Below are positions 17,350 through 26,738 of a stretch of 64,000 bases of DNA, in pieces. Origin of the DNA: Burkholderiales bacterium PBB6 (GTDB lineage Bacteria; Pseudomonadota; Gammaproteobacteria; Burkholderiales; Burkholderiaceae_C). Within the stretch, counting starts at the first letter, position 1. The number at the start of each line of letters is the position of its first letter. The stretch spans positions 1,178,001 to 1,242,000 of the forward strand of contig NKIH01000001.1 of NCBI GenBank assembly GCA_002255925.1, written 5' to 3'. Under the pieces are notes generated by a model. It was not told the origin of the DNA. It did no database searches and saw only the letters and a program-made list of their open reading frames with translations. Position numbers and translations under genes: made by a program.

Positions 17350-19632
17350 ATGAAATTCACTGACGGCCAGTGGCTGCTTCAACCCGGCGCAGCCGCCCAC
17401 TACGCCAGCGAGGCCTACGCCGTGGAGGCCCACGCCGACCGCATCGTCGTGCTCGCCACCTCGCGCCCCATCAAGCACCGTGGCGACACCCTGCAGGGCC
17501 CGACCCTCACCGTGACCCTGCAATCGCCGATCGAAGGCGTGATCCGGGTCAGCGTCGAGCACTACAGCGCCTCGCAGCCCCCGCGCCTGCATGTGCCGAT
17601 GCCAGGTGCCGGCACACCGGAAGTGCAGGTGGTTGAAACCGACAGCCACGTCACGCTCACATCGGGCGCCATCAGCGTCGACGTGCGCAAAGGCGAAGGC
17701 TGGCAGATCACCTTCCGCGAAGGCACGCGTGTGCTCACCCGCAGCGACTGGCGCAGCCTGGGCTATGTGCAGTGGGGCCCCAAGGGCAACTTCGTGCATG
17801 AGCAGCTCACGCTGGCTGTCGGCGAAACGGTTTATGGCCTCGGTGAGCGGTTCACGCCGTGGGTCAAGAACGGCCAGGTCGTCGAGAACATCAACAAGGA
17901 CGGCGGCACCGCCTGCGAGCAGGCCTACAAGAGCATCCCGTTCTACATCACCAACCGCGGCTACGGCGTGTTGGTGAACGAGGCCGGTCCGGTCTCGTTC
18001 GAGGTGGCTTCTGAAAAGACCACCCGCGTGCAGTTCAGCCGCGAAGGCGAAAGCCTCGACTACTGCGTGATCGCCGGGCCGACCCAGAAGGACGTGCTGC
18101 AACGCCTGACCGCCCTGACCGGCCGCGCCCCGCTGCCACCCGCCTGGACCTTCGGCCTGTGGCTGACCACCTCGTTCACCACGCAGTACGACGAAGCCAC
18201 CGCCACCCATTTCATCGACGAGATGAAGCGCCGCGATCTGCCGCTGAGCGTCTTCCACTTCGACTGCTTCTGGATGCGTGAATTCCAGTGGTGCGATTTC
18301 GCCTGGGACCCGCGCGGCTTCCCCGAACCCGAAGCGATGCTCGCCCGCCTGCATGCCAAGGGCTTGAAGATCAGCCTCTGGGTCAATCCGTACATCGCAC
18401 AGAAGTCGCCGTTGTTCGCAGAGGCCGCCCGCGAGGGTTACTTCATCAAGCGCACCAACGGCCACACCTTCCAGACCGATCTCTGGCAGCCGGGCATGGC
18501 CATCGTCGACTTCACCAACCCGGCCGCCGTGGCCTGGTACCAGGGTCACCTGCGCCGCCTGCTGGCGATGGGCGTCGATTGCTTCAAGACCGACTTCGGC
18601 GAGCGCATTCCCGACCAGGACGTCACCTACTTCAACGGCGCCGATCCGGTGGAGATGCACAACCTCTATGCACTGCAGTACAACGAGGTGGTGTTCGACG
18701 TGCTGCGCGAGGTGCGCGGTGATGCCGAAGCCGTCGTGTTCGCCCGCTCCACCTACGCGTCGGGCCAGCGCATCCCTGTGCACTGGGGCGGTGACTGCTG
18801 GTCGAACTTCGAATCGATGGCGGAAAGCCTGCGCGGCGGCCTCTCGCTCACCAGCTGCGGTTTCGCCTTCTGGAGCCACGACATCGGCGGCTTCGAGGGC
18901 AGCCCGCCGCCGGCTGTCTACAAGCGCTGGATCCAGTTCGGCCTGCTGTCGTCGCACAGCCGCCTGCATGGCAGCAGCTTCTACCGCGTGCCCTGGCTGG
19001 TCGACGAAGAAAGCTGCGACGTGCTGGGCAAGTTCACCCGCCTGAAGCACCAGCTGATGCCGTACCTGTACACCAAGGCCGTCGAGGCCACGCAGACGGG
19101 CGTGCCCATGATGCGCTCGATGGTGCTGGAGTACCCGGGCGATCCGGCCTGCACCACGCTCGACCGCCAGTACCAGCTCGGTGAGCACCTGCTGGTGGCG
19201 CCCGTGTTCACCGAATCCGGCGAGGTGGATTTTTACCTGCCAGCCACCGCAGCCGGCGGCCGCTGGACGCACCTGCTGACCGGTGAGCGCAAGGCCGGCG
19301 GACAGTGGCACCGTGAGCAACACGACTTCCTGAGCCTGCCGCTGTACGTGGCGCCGAACACCGTGCTGCCCTGGGGCGCTGAAACCGAGCGACCCGACTA
19401 CGACTACACCACGGGCGTGACGCTGCGTGTGTTCGAGCTGGCCGATGGCGCCACGGCTGCCTTCACCGTGGTGGCCATGGACGGCACCATCGCCGCCGTG
19501 GGCGAGGTGAGCCGCCAGGGCCAGCGCTTTGAAGCGCACATCACCAGCGGCGCACTGGTCGACTGGTGCATCGAGGTGGATGGCCGGCGCAGCTCGGTAA
19601 CCCGTGCCACCTCGCTGGCCTGGACCGCCTGA
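17350..19632 (+). CDS. GH31 alpha-xylosidase (YicI/Xyl31 type)
   Basis: Removes alpha-1,6-linked xylose from the non-reducing end of xyloglucan oligosaccharides. The product is 760 residues without a signal peptide, so it is cytoplasmic. The N-terminal beta-sandwich is followed by a TIM barrel. The nucleophile is Asp415 in CFKTDFGERIP and the acid/base is Asp482 in HWGGDCWSNF; YicI of E. coli uses Asp416 and Asp482. FHFDCFWMREFQWCDFAWD supplies the +1/-1 subsite aromatic residues of alpha-xylosidases rather than alpha-glucosidases. It is the first gene of a three-gene plus-strand operon with GH9 and an AmpG-like permease. Substrate assignment comes from the active-site match and the surrounding xyloglucan genes. 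Confidence 0.92.
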   Translation: MKFTDGQWLLQPGAAAHYASEAYAVEAHADRIVVLATSRPIKHRGDTLQGPTLTVTLQSPIEGVIRVSVEHYSASQPPRLHVPMPGAGTPEVQVVETDSHVTLTSGAISVDVRKGEGWQITFREGTRVLTRSDWRSLGYVQWGPKGNFVHEQLTLAVGETVYGLGERFTPWVKNGQVVENINKDGGTACEQAYKSIPFYITNRGYGVLVNEAGPVSFEVASEKTTRVQFSREGESLDYCVIAGPTQKDVLQRLTALTGRAPLPPAWTFGLWLTTSFTTQYDEATATHFIDEMKRRDLPLSVFHFDCFWMREFQWCDFAWDPRGFPEPEAMLARLHAKGLKISLWVNPYIAQKSPLFAEAAREGYFIKRTNGHTFQTDLWQPGMAIVDFTNPAAVAWYQGHLRRLLAMGVDCFKTDFGERIPDQDVTYFNGADPVEMHNLYALQYNEVVFDVLREVRGDAEAVVFARSTYASGQRIPVHWGGDCWSNFESMAESLRGGLSLTSCGFAFWSHDIGGFEGSPPPAVYKRWIQFGLLSSHSRLHGSSFYRVPWLVDEESCDVLGKFTRLKHQLMPYLYTKAVEATQTGVPMMRSMVLEYPGDPACTTLDRQYQLGEHLLVAPVFTESGEVDFYLPATAAGGRWTHLLTGERKAGGQWHREQHDFLSLPLYVAPNTVLPWGAETERPDYDYTTGVTLRVFELADGATAAFTVVAMDGTIAAVGEVSRQGQRFEAHITSGALVDWCIEVDGRRSSVTRATSLAWTA

Positions 19633-19654
19633 TGCACCGCCGGCCCCCATCACC

Positions 19655-21544
19655 ATGAGCCGCACGTTCAACCTCAACAGCCTCGGTCAGGCCGTGGTGC
19701 TGGTGGCCATGGCTGCCGGCACCGGCTGGCTGGCCGCAGGTGAAACGCCGGTCGCGGCGCCAGCAGGGCCTGCTGCTGCACCGCCCGCTGCCGCACCGCC
19801 CGCGCCAGTGCCTTCCCCGGCCCCGGTGGCCCTGATGAACCAGCTCGGTTTTCTGCCGGGCGCGTCCAAATGGGCCGTGCTGCCGGCTGCCTCCGGCGAG
19901 CACTTCGAGGTGCGGCGTACCGACACCGGAATGGTGGTGCTCAAGGGCGACGCGACCGCCGCAGCGCTCTGGGCCCCGTCGGGTGACCAGGTGCGCCTGG
20001 CCGACCTGTCCGCGGTGCAAGCGCCGGGCCGCTATGAGCTGCGCTGGTCTGCGCCCACCACGTCGCAGCAGCAGCCAGCAGCCCGCCAGACCTTCACCAT
20101 CCATCCGAAGGCCTATGAGGCCCTGGTCGATGCCAGCCTCAAGGCCTTCTATTTCAACCGCGCCGGCACGGCTCTGTTGCCGCAGCATGCCGGCCCCTGG
20201 GCGCGCCCGGCCGGCCATCCTGACAACCGCGTGCTGGTGCATGCCTCGGCGGCCAGCCCCGGCCGCCCCGCGGGCACGGTCATCAGCAGCCCGAAGGGCT
20301 GGTATGACGCGGGCGACTACAACAAGTACATCGTCAACTCCGGCATCAGCACCTACACCTTGCTGGCCGCCTGGGAGCATTTCCCGGCCTTCTTCAAGGC
20401 CCGTGGCGTCGGCATTCCGGAGACCGGCAACGGCATCCCCGATGTGCTCAACGAGGCCCTCTGGAACCTCGACTGGATGCTGACGATGCAGGATCCGGCC
20501 GACGGCGGGGTCTATCACAAGCTCACCGATCTGCGCTTTGACGGCATGCAGTTGCCGCACCTCTCCAAGGCCGAGCGCTATGTGGTGCAGAAGAGCACCG
20601 CGGGCACGCTGGACTTCGCCGCGGTGATGGCGGTGGCCAGCCGGGTGATGGCGAAATTCGAAGCGCAGCGGCCGGGCCTGTCGGCGCGCATGCTGGTGGC
20701 GTCCCGGTCGGCCTGGCAGTGGGCGCAGGCCCACCCTGATGTGGTCTACCGCCAGCCCGCGGATGTGGTGACAGGTGAGTATGGCGACGGCAAGCTCTCG
20801 GACGAGCACGCCTGGGCCGCCGCCGAGCTCTACATCACCACCCGCGATGAGCAGTACCTCGGCGCCCTGCGTAGCCTTGCGCCAGCCATGGGTGTGCCCG
20901 GCTGGGGCGACGTGAATGGCCTGGCCTGGATCTCGCTGGCGCATCACCGTGCGCACCTCACGCCGGCCGCCGAACAGCTGGGCATCGAGCGCCATGTCAC
21001 TGATCTGGCGCGCAGCCTGACCGCGCGCTGGCAGGCCTCTGCATGGCGCCTGAGCATCGTCTCCGAAGACTTCGTCTGGGGCAGCAATGCCGTGGCACTG
21101 AATCAGGCGATGGTGCTGCTGCAGGGCTACCGCCTGACGGGCGACGACCGCCAGCTGGCCGCCGCACAGGCCCTGCTGGACTACGTGCTGGGCCGCAACC
21201 CGATGGCCCTGGCGATGGTGACCGGGCAGGGCACGCGCTCGCCGCTGCACCCGCACCACCGCATCTCCGAAGGTGACGGCGTGGCCGCCCCGGTGCCCGG
21301 CTTCATCGTCGCCGGGCCCAACCCGGGCCGCGACGACGCGAAGGACTGCCCTGTGTCCTACGCCTCGGCCGCGCCGGCCAAGGCCTACCTCGACCACGTC
21401 TGCAGCTATGCCAGCAACGAAGTCGCCATCAACTGGAATGCCCCGCTGGTGTATGTCGCCACGGCCCTGCAGGTGCTGACGCCCGGTCAGCCCGCGCACA
21501 CCCGGCGCTCAAGCCGCCAGGCCACCACACCCACCCCGCCATGA
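19655..21544 (+). CDS. GH9 endoglucanase with N-terminal Ig-like domain
   Basis: Secreted glycoside hydrolase family 9 enzyme (629 residues) that cuts beta-1,4-glucan or xyloglucan backbones. The start MSRTFNLNSLGQ leads into a hydrophobic signal segment, then an Ala/Pro linker of about 35 residues. A CelD_N Ig-like domain (VALMNQLGFLPGASKWAVL, about 59-150) precedes the (alpha/alpha)6 barrel. Catalytic marks are GWYDAGDYNKY (Asp pair including the base), LHPHHRIS, and the proton-donor Glu in YASNEVAINWNAPLVY near the C-terminus. The gap to GH31 is 22 bp and its stop overlaps the next ATG (ATGA), so the genes are co-expressed. GH31 is cytoplasmic while this is exported. Confidence 0.9.
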   Translation: MSRTFNLNSLGQAVVLVAMAAGTGWLAAGETPVAAPAGPAAAPPAAAPPAPVPSPAPVALMNQLGFLPGASKWAVLPAASGEHFEVRRTDTGMVVLKGDATAAALWAPSGDQVRLADLSAVQAPGRYELRWSAPTTSQQQPAARQTFTIHPKAYEALVDASLKAFYFNRAGTALLPQHAGPWARPAGHPDNRVLVHASAASPGRPAGTVISSPKGWYDAGDYNKYIVNSGISTYTLLAAWEHFPAFFKARGVGIPETGNGIPDVLNEALWNLDWMLTMQDPADGGVYHKLTDLRFDGMQLPHLSKAERYVVQKSTAGTLDFAAVMAVASRVMAKFEAQRPGLSARMLVASRSAWQWAQAHPDVVYRQPADVVTGEYGDGKLSDEHAWAAAELYITTRDEQYLGALRSLAPAMGVPGWGDVNGLAWISLAHHRAHLTPAAEQLGIERHVTDLARSLTARWQASAWRLSIVSEDFVWGSNAVALNQAMVLLQGYRLTGDDRQLAAAQALLDYVLGRNPMALAMVTGQGTRSPLHPHHRISEGDGVAAPVPGFIVAGPNPGRDDAKDCPVSYASAAPAKAYLDHVCSYASNEVAINWNAPLVYVATALQVLTPGQPAHTRRSSRQATTPTPP

Positions 21545-22821
21545 AGTCTGCCAACCGCCACCCTTTGACCTGGGTCCCCAGCCTCTACCTGGCCATGGGC
21601 CTGCCGAACGTGATGGTGGGGGTGGTGGCTGCCATCCTCTACAAGAACCTCGGCGTGTCCAACGAGGACATCGCGCTCTACACCTCGCAGATGTACCTGC
21701 CCTGGGTGCTCAAGCCCTTGTGGTCGCCCTTGCTGGAGCCCTTCCAGACCAAGCGCTGGTGGGCCCTGTGCACGCAGCTGGTGATGATGGCTTCGCTCGG
21801 CGCGGTGGCCTTCTGCCTGCCGCTCGACAGCTTCTTCCAGGCCTCGCTGGCCTTCTTCTGGATCACCGGGTTTGCCTCGGCCACGCAAGACATCGTCGCC
21901 GACGGCATCTTCATCACCACCATGCCGCTGAAGGACCAGGCGCGTTACGCCGGCCTGCAAGGCATGTGCTGGAACCTCGGTGCGGTGGTGGGCTCGGGCC
22001 TGCTGGTGTCGCTGACGGGCTGGCTGCACAACCAGCTGGGCTGGAGCTGGGTGCAGTGCTGGATGAGCGTCATGCTCGCCACCGCCGCGATGATGGGCCT
22101 GTTCGCCGCATGGCACTGGCGCACGCTGCCGGCGGGTGCGCCGTCTGCGCTGCAAGGCCAGGGTCTGGCGGCGTCAGGCACGGCGCTGAAGGAAGCCTGG
22201 GTCAGCTTCTTCGCCAAGCCGCAGATCTGGATGATGCTGGCGGTGATCTTCTTCTACCGCTTCGGCGAAGGCTTCATCGAGAAGTTCGGCCCGCTGTTCC
22301 TGCTCGATGCCCGCAGCGCGGGTGGGCTGGGGCTGAGCAATGAGTCGATGGGCTTTCTCAACGGCACTGCTGGCACGCTGGCTTTCATCGCGGGCGCGTT
22401 CCTGGGTGGCTTCATGGTGGCCCGGTGGAGCCTGCCTCGCACGCTGGTGCTGCTCAGCCTGGTGTTGAATCTGCCGCACGTCACCTACTGGTTGCTGAGC
22501 CAGCAGCTGCCCACCGACATGGCCTGGATCGGCGTGCTGGTGGCCATCGAGAAGTTCGGCTTCGGCATGGGCTCGGTGGGCCTGATGCTCTACATGATGC
22601 AGCAGGTGGCGCCGGGGCCGTTCAAGATGACCCACTACGCCTACGCTACCGGCGTGATGGCCCTGACCAAGTGGTCCACCGGCACCGTCAGTGCCTGGGT
22701 GTTCGCTGCCTGCGGGCAGCGCTACACCACCTTCTTCAGCCTGGTGCTGGCACTGTCGGTGGTGCCGGTGGTGCTGGCTTTCTTTGCGCCCTTCCCGCAG
22801 AGCGAGCAGGGCGAGCCCTGA
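21541..22821 (+). CDS. AmpG-like MFS permease
   Basis: Inner-membrane major facilitator of 426 residues with about 12 hydrophobic segments. The N-terminal pattern WVPSLYLAMGLPNVMVGVVA, LYTSQMYLPWVLKPLWSPLLE and ITGFASATQDIVADG resembles AmpG, the importer of anhydro-muropeptides. Here the context is a glucan operon: its ATG overlaps the GH9 stop codon by four bases. I infer that it imports disaccharides or xyloglucan oligosaccharides from the periplasm to the cytoplasmic GH31. Family is solid, substrate is inferred. The operon ends at an inverted repeat facing the gguB gene. Confidence 0.82.
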   Translation: MKSANRHPLTWVPSLYLAMGLPNVMVGVVAAILYKNLGVSNEDIALYTSQMYLPWVLKPLWSPLLEPFQTKRWWALCTQLVMMASLGAVAFCLPLDSFFQASLAFFWITGFASATQDIVADGIFITTMPLKDQARYAGLQGMCWNLGAVVGSGLLVSLTGWLHNQLGWSWVQCWMSVMLATAAMMGLFAAWHWRTLPAGAPSALQGQGLAASGTALKEAWVSFFAKPQIWMMLAVIFFYRFGEGFIEKFGPLFLLDARSAGGLGLSNESMGFLNGTAGTLAFIAGAFLGGFMVARWSLPRTLVLLSLVLNLPHVTYWLLSQQLPTDMAWIGVLVAIEKFGFGMGSVGLMLYMMQQVAPGPFKMTHYAYATGVMALTKWSTGTVSAWVFAACGQRYTTFFSLVLALSVVPVVLAFFAPFPQSEQGEP

Positions 22822-22822
22822 A

Positions 22823-22848
22823 GCCTGAAGACCCGCGGGCCTTCAGGC
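22823..22848. terminator. Hairpin between convergent permease and gguB
   Basis: GCCTGAAG (22823-22830) and CTTCAGGC (22841-22848) flank CCCG/CGGG, making a nearly perfect 26-bp palindrome with one A/C mismatch. It lacks a T-run. The 45-bp gap lies between converging genes. Confidence 0.55.
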
Positions 22849-22866
22849 ATTCAGGGATTCAAGCCT

Positions 22867-24051
22867 TCAAGCCTTCTGCTTGTTGAAGACATCGACGCAC
22901 ACGGCGCCCAGCAGCACCAGACCCTTGATGACCTGCTGGTAGTCGATGCCGATGCCGAGGATGGACATGCCGTTGTTCATCACGCCCATCACCAGCGCGC
23001 CGATCACGGCGCCGGTGACCTTGCCCACACCGCCCGAGGCCGACGCACCGCCGATGAAGCAGGCGGCGATCACGTCCAGCTCGAAGCCGAGGCCGGCCTT
23101 GGGCGTCGCGGTGTTCAGGCGGGCTGCAAACACCAGCCCGGCCAGCGCCGCCAGCACGCCCATGTTGATGAACGACAGGAAGACCAGCCGTTCGGTGCGC
23201 ACGCCAGACAGGCGGGCGGCCTTCTCGTTGCCACCCAGCGCATAGATGCGCCGGCCGATCACGGTGCGGCTGGCCAGGAAGTCGTAGGCCACCATCAGCA
23301 CCAGCATCACCACCAGCACATTCGGCCAGCCCTTGTAGGTGGCCAGCTGCCAGCTCAGCGCCAGCACGGCGGCGGCGAACAGCGCATGGCGCGCGGCAAA
23401 CACCAGCGACGGCTCCACCGGCATGCCGTGTTGCAGGTGCTGGCTGCGCTTGCGCCAGGCGGTGGCCAGCATCGCCACGGCCAGCGCCAGGCCCAGCAGG
23501 CATGATGTGACGCGCAATTCCTCGCCGGCCAGTGGGTCCGGCAGAAAGCCGGCGCTGAGCAACTGGAAGTCTTCGGGGAAGGGGCCGACCGATTGGCCCT
23601 GCAGCAACGCCAGGGCCAGGCCCTTGAACACCAGCATGCCGGCCAGCGTGACGATGAAAGAGGGGATGCGCAGCCAGGCCACGACCGCCCCCTGCGCGGC
23701 GCCGATGAGGCCGCCCACCACCAGGCACACCAGCGAGGCCGGCAGGAAATGCCAGCCGTGCTCGACCATCAACACCGCAGCCAGCGCGCCGATGAAGCCG
23801 CACACCGAGCCCACCGACAGATCGATGTGGCCCGCCACGATGACCAGCAGCATGCCCAGCGCCATGATGACGATGTAGCTGTTCTGCAGCACCAGGTTGG
23901 TCAGGTTCAGCGGCTGCAGCAGCGTGCCGTCGGTGGCCACCTGGAAAAACAGCATGATGGCCGCCAGCGACAACAGCATGCCGTACTCGCGCAGGTGCCG
24001 CTTGAAAAATTCGCCGGACGCCGCCGGCTGTTTGGACACGTCATTCACCAC
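22867..24051 (-). CDS. gguB: Sugar ABC transporter permease (GguB/XylH type)
   Basis: Inner-membrane permease of 394 residues for the ChvE-GguAB importer. It has about ten hydrophobic segments and the BPD_transp_2 signature motifs LGMLLVIVAGHIDLSVGSVCGF and GVGKVTGAVIGALVMGVMNNG. The start codon is GTG at 24051, directly after the gguA stop codon, so translation is coupled. Members of this family move xylose, arabinose, galactose or glucose. With xylA/xylB in the locus, xylose is the likely main cargo. It is the last gene of the minus-strand series. Confidence 0.92.
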   Translation of the reverse strand: MVNDVSKQPAASGEFFKRHLREYGMLLSLAAIMLFFQVATDGTLLQPLNLTNLVLQNSYIVIMALGMLLVIVAGHIDLSVGSVCGFIGALAAVLMVEHGWHFLPASLVCLVVGGLIGAAQGAVVAWLRIPSFIVTLAGMLVFKGLALALLQGQSVGPFPEDFQLLSAGFLPDPLAGEELRVTSCLLGLALAVAMLATAWRKRSQHLQHGMPVEPSLVFAARHALFAAAVLALSWQLATYKGWPNVLVVMLVLMVAYDFLASRTVIGRRIYALGGNEKAARLSGVRTERLVFLSFINMGVLAALAGLVFAARLNTATPKAGLGFELDVIAACFIGGASASGGVGKVTGAVIGALVMGVMNNGMSILGIGIDYQQVIKGLVLLGAVCVDVFNKQKA

Positions 24052-25608
24052 TCAAACTCCCGCGCGCACGATGGCCCGCATGATCTTTTCCTGGGACGCC
24101 TCGGCGACATCCATCTCCGCCACCATGGCGCCTTCGTTCATCACGTACAGCCGGTCGCACATGCCCAGCAGTTCGGGCATCTCCGACGAGATCATCAGGA
24201 TCGACAGGCCCTCGGCCGCCAGCTGCGCCATCAGCGAATAGATCTCGAACTTCGCACCGACATCAATGCCGCGCGTCGGCTCATCCAGGATGAGCAGCGA
24301 CGGCGCGCAGAACAGCCACTTGGCCAGCACCACCTTCTGCTGGTTGCCGCCTGACAGATGCAGCACGCTCTGGCTGACGCCGGCACAGCGCGTGGCCAGG
24401 CGCTGCGCAAAATCACCCGCCACCTGGAACTCGGCGCCGTCGCTCAGCACCCCGCGGGCCGACACCCCGGCCAGGTTCGCCAGCGTGGTGTTGAAGGCAA
24501 TCGATTCGTTCAGCACCAGGCCGAGCGACTTGCGGTCTTCGGTCACGTAGGCCAGGCCTGCCGCTTGCGCCTTCTGCACGCTCGACACATCCACCGGCTG
24601 GCCGTTCAGCAGCGCTTCACCGCTGATGCGCTGGCCCCAGGAGCGGCCGAACACGCTCATCGCCAGCTCGGTGCGGCCTGCGCCCATCAACCCGGCAATG
24701 CCGACGATCTCGCCGCGGCGCACCGCCAGGTTCACGCCCTTCACCACCTCGCGCTGCGCATCAGCGGGGTGGCAGGCGCGCCAGTCCCGCAGCTCAAAGA
24801 GCACCTCGCCCGGAGCGGGCGTGCGCAGCGGATACCGACTGGCCATGTCACGCCCGACCATCGCGCGGATGATGCTGTCTTCGCTCACCGGATCGCCCGG
24901 CCGGGTGGCCAGCGTGGTGATGGTGCTGCCGTCGCGCAGCACCGTGATGGCGTCGGCCACCTTGGCGATCTCGTTGAGCTTGTGCGAGATCAGGATGCAC
25001 GACACGCCCTGCGCCTTCAGCTCCAGCAGCAGGTGCAGCAGCGCGTCGCTGTCCTTGTCGTTCAGGCTGGCGGTGGGCTCGTCAAGAATCAGCAGCCGCA
25101 CTTCCTTGGCCAGTGCCTTGGCAATCTCCACCAGCTGTTGCTTGCCCACGCCCAGCGTGCCCACCAGCGTGTCGGGCGTTTCAGCCAGGCCCACGCGCTG
25201 CAACAGCGCACGCGCCCGTTGATGCGCCGTGATCTCGTCGATCACGCCGAAGCCCGCGGGCTCATGGCCGAGGAACAGGTTCTGCGTGATGCTCAGCAGC
25301 GGCACCAGCGCCAGTTCCTGGTGGATGATGATGATGCCGTGGCGCTCGCTGTCGCGGATGCCCTCGAAGCGTTGCACCTGGCCGTCATAGACGATGTCGC
25401 CGCCGTATTCGGGATGCGGGTAGACGCCGGAAAGCACCTTCATCAGCGTGCTCTTGCCGGCGCCGTTTTCACCCACCACGGCATGGATCTCGCCGTGGCC
25501 GACCACCAGGTTCACATCCGCCAGCGCCTTCACGCCGTGAAACTGCTTGGAGATGTGCCGCATCTCCAGCAGTGCCGATGCCGATGCCGATGCCGATGCT
25601 GCGGTCAT
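24052..25608 (-). CDS. gguA: Sugar ABC transporter ATP-binding protein (GguA type)
   Basis: Double-ATPase subunit of 518 residues. The first cassette has Walker [10 protein letters not shown] and Walker [12 protein letters not shown]. The second has a degenerate Walker A (GLMGAGRTE), signature LSGGNQQKV and Walker [13 protein letters not shown], as usual for monosaccharide ABC ATPases. The N-terminus [14 protein letters not shown] is encoded by four copies of a hexanucleotide repeat. The ATG overlaps the chvE stop (ATGA). It acts at the cytoplasmic face with GguB. Confidence 0.95.
   Translation of the reverse strand: MTAASASASASALLEMRHISKQFHGVKALADVNLVVGHGEIHAVVGENGAGKSTLMKVLSGVYPHPEYGGDIVYDGQVQRFEGIRDSERHGIIIIHQELALVPLLSITQNLFLGHEPAGFGVIDEITAHQRARALLQRVGLAETPDTLVGTLGVGKQQLVEIAKALAKEVRLLILDEPTASLNDKDSDALLHLLLELKAQGVSCILISHKLNEIAKVADAITVLRDGSTITTLATRPGDPVSEDSIIRAMVGRDMASRYPLRTPAPGEVLFELRDWRACHPADAQREVVKGVNLAVRRGEIVGIAGLMGAGRTELAMSVFGRSWGQRISGEALLNGQPVDVSSVQKAQAAGLAYVTEDRKSLGLVLNESIAFNTTLANLAGVSARGVLSDGAEFQVAGDFAQRLATRCAGVSQSVLHLSGGNQQKVVLAKWLFCAPSLLILDEPTRGIDVGAKFEIYSLMAQLAAEGLSILMISSEMPELLGMCDRLYVMNEGAMVAEMDVAEASQEKIMRAIVRAGV
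25575..25598 (+). repeat. Hexanucleotide repeat CCGATG x4
   Basis: Four tandem copies of CCGATG inside the first codons of gguA, read on the minus strand as alternating Ala/Ser codons. Copy-number change would keep the frame and only alter tail length. It lies within 35 bp of the gguA start/chvE stop overlap. Confidence 0.95.
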
Positions 25609-26675
25609 CGAACCTGGCTTTCCTTGTAGAAGCCGCTGTCCACCAGCACCGGCTTCCAGTTGCTGCCGTCCACCGCCACCGGCTTGAGCAGGTAGGCGGG
25701 CACGATGCGGGCGCCGTTGTTGTAGGTCTTGGTGTCGTTCACCTCGGGCTGGCGGCCGCTCATCAGCGCGTCCACCATGTTCACCGTGACGCGGGCCAGC
25801 TCACGCGTGTCCTTGAACACGCTGGCGGCCTGCTCGCCCTTGATCATCGACTTCACCGACGGAATCTCCGCGTCCTGGCCCGACACCACCGGGCAGGGCT
25901 GCTGCTTGCTGCAATAGCCCACGCCCTTGAGTGACGACAGCACGCCGATCGAGATGCCGTCATACGGCGACAGCACCGCATGCAGGCGTTCCTTGCCGTA
26001 GTAGGCCGACAGCAGGTTGTCCATGCGGGCCTGTGCCAGCGATGGGTCCCAGCGCAGCGTGCCCACCTTCTCCATGCCCAGTTGCTTGCTGCGCACCACC
26101 AGCTTGCCGCTGTCGATGAAAGGCTTGAGCACGCTCATCGCACCGTCGTAGAAGAAGAAGGCGTTGTTGTCGTCGGGCGAGCCACCAAACAGCTCGATGT
26201 TGAACGGGCCCTTGCCGGCCTTCAGGCCCAGCCGGTCCACGATCGAGGTGGCCTGCAGTACGCCGACCTGGAAGTTGTCGAAGGTGGTGTAGTAGTCGAC
26301 GTTCTTCGTGCCGCGGATCAGCCGGTCATAGGCGATGACCTTGACCTTCTTGTCGGCCGCCTTCTGCAGGGTGCCCGACAAGGTGCTTCCGTCGATGGAG
26401 GCGATCACCAGCACCTTGGCGCCCTTGGTGATCATGTTCTCGATCTGGGCCAGCTGGTTCGGGATGTCGTCGTCCGCGTATTGCAGGTCGACCTTGTAGC
26501 CGCGCTCACGGAACACCTTGACCATGTTGTCGCCGTCGGTGATCCAGCGGGCCGCGCTCTTCGTCGGCATTGAAATGCCGACCAGGCCCTTGTCCTGGGC
26601 AAGAGCGGACTGGGCCAGCAGGCTGGTGGCCAGGCTGGCGGCCAGGGCGAATGTCGTCAGGGTTCTGCGTTGCAT
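25605..26675 (-). CDS. chvE: Periplasmic multiple-sugar-binding protein (ChvE type)
   Basis: Solute-binding protein of 356 residues delivering monosaccharides to GguAB. A Sec signal peptide ends at about residue 26 (AQSALAQ). The mature part matches Chv[80 protein letters not shown] and [13 protein letters not shown]. These include the Arg, Asn and Asp residues that bind the sugar ring. GGAGA stands shortly before the ATG. The stop overlaps gguA. In Agrobacterium the same protein also signals plant sugars through VirA; no virA-like gene is seen here. Confidence 0.95.
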   Translation of the reverse strand: MQRRTLTTFALAASLATSLLAQSALAQDKGLVGISMPTKSAARWITDGDNMVKVFRERGYKVDLQYADDDIPNQLAQIENMITKGAKVLVIASIDGSTLSGTLQKAADKKVKVIAYDRLIRGTKNVDYYTTFDNFQVGVLQATSIVDRLGLKAGKGPFNIELFGGSPDDNNAFFFYDGAMSVLKPFIDSGKLVVRSKQLGMEKVGTLRWDPSLAQARMDNLLSAYYGKERLHAVLSPYDGISIGVLSSLKGVGYCSKQQPCPVVSGQDAEIPSVKSMIKGEQAASVFKDTRELARVTVNMVDALMSGRQPEVNDTKTYNNGARIVPAYLLKPVAVDGSNWKPVLVDSGFYKESQVR

Positions 26676-26710
26676 GGGTGGTCTCCTTGTGTGATGTGCG
26701 TGTTGTCTGT

Positions 26711-26738
26711 TCAGCGGTCAGCGGTCAGCGGTCAGCGC
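26711..26738 (+). repeat. 7-bp tandem repeat at the end of the GH5 gene
   Basis: TCAGCGG repeated three times plus most of a fourth copy. On the minus strand it reads CCGCTGA, so TGA stops occur in all three frames. The GH5 stop codon (25-27 of 267xx) is one of them. Confidence 0.9.

Noticed and set aside
25605-26675. ChvE as part of a plant-virulence sensing system
   Set aside because: No VirA-like kinase or other vir gene is present. The gguA/gguB and xyl neighbours fit plain sugar uptake.
26711-26738. 7-bp repeat as a phase-variation tract
   Set aside because: It lies at and after the GH5 stop codon, so slippage would change only untranslated bases or the last residue.
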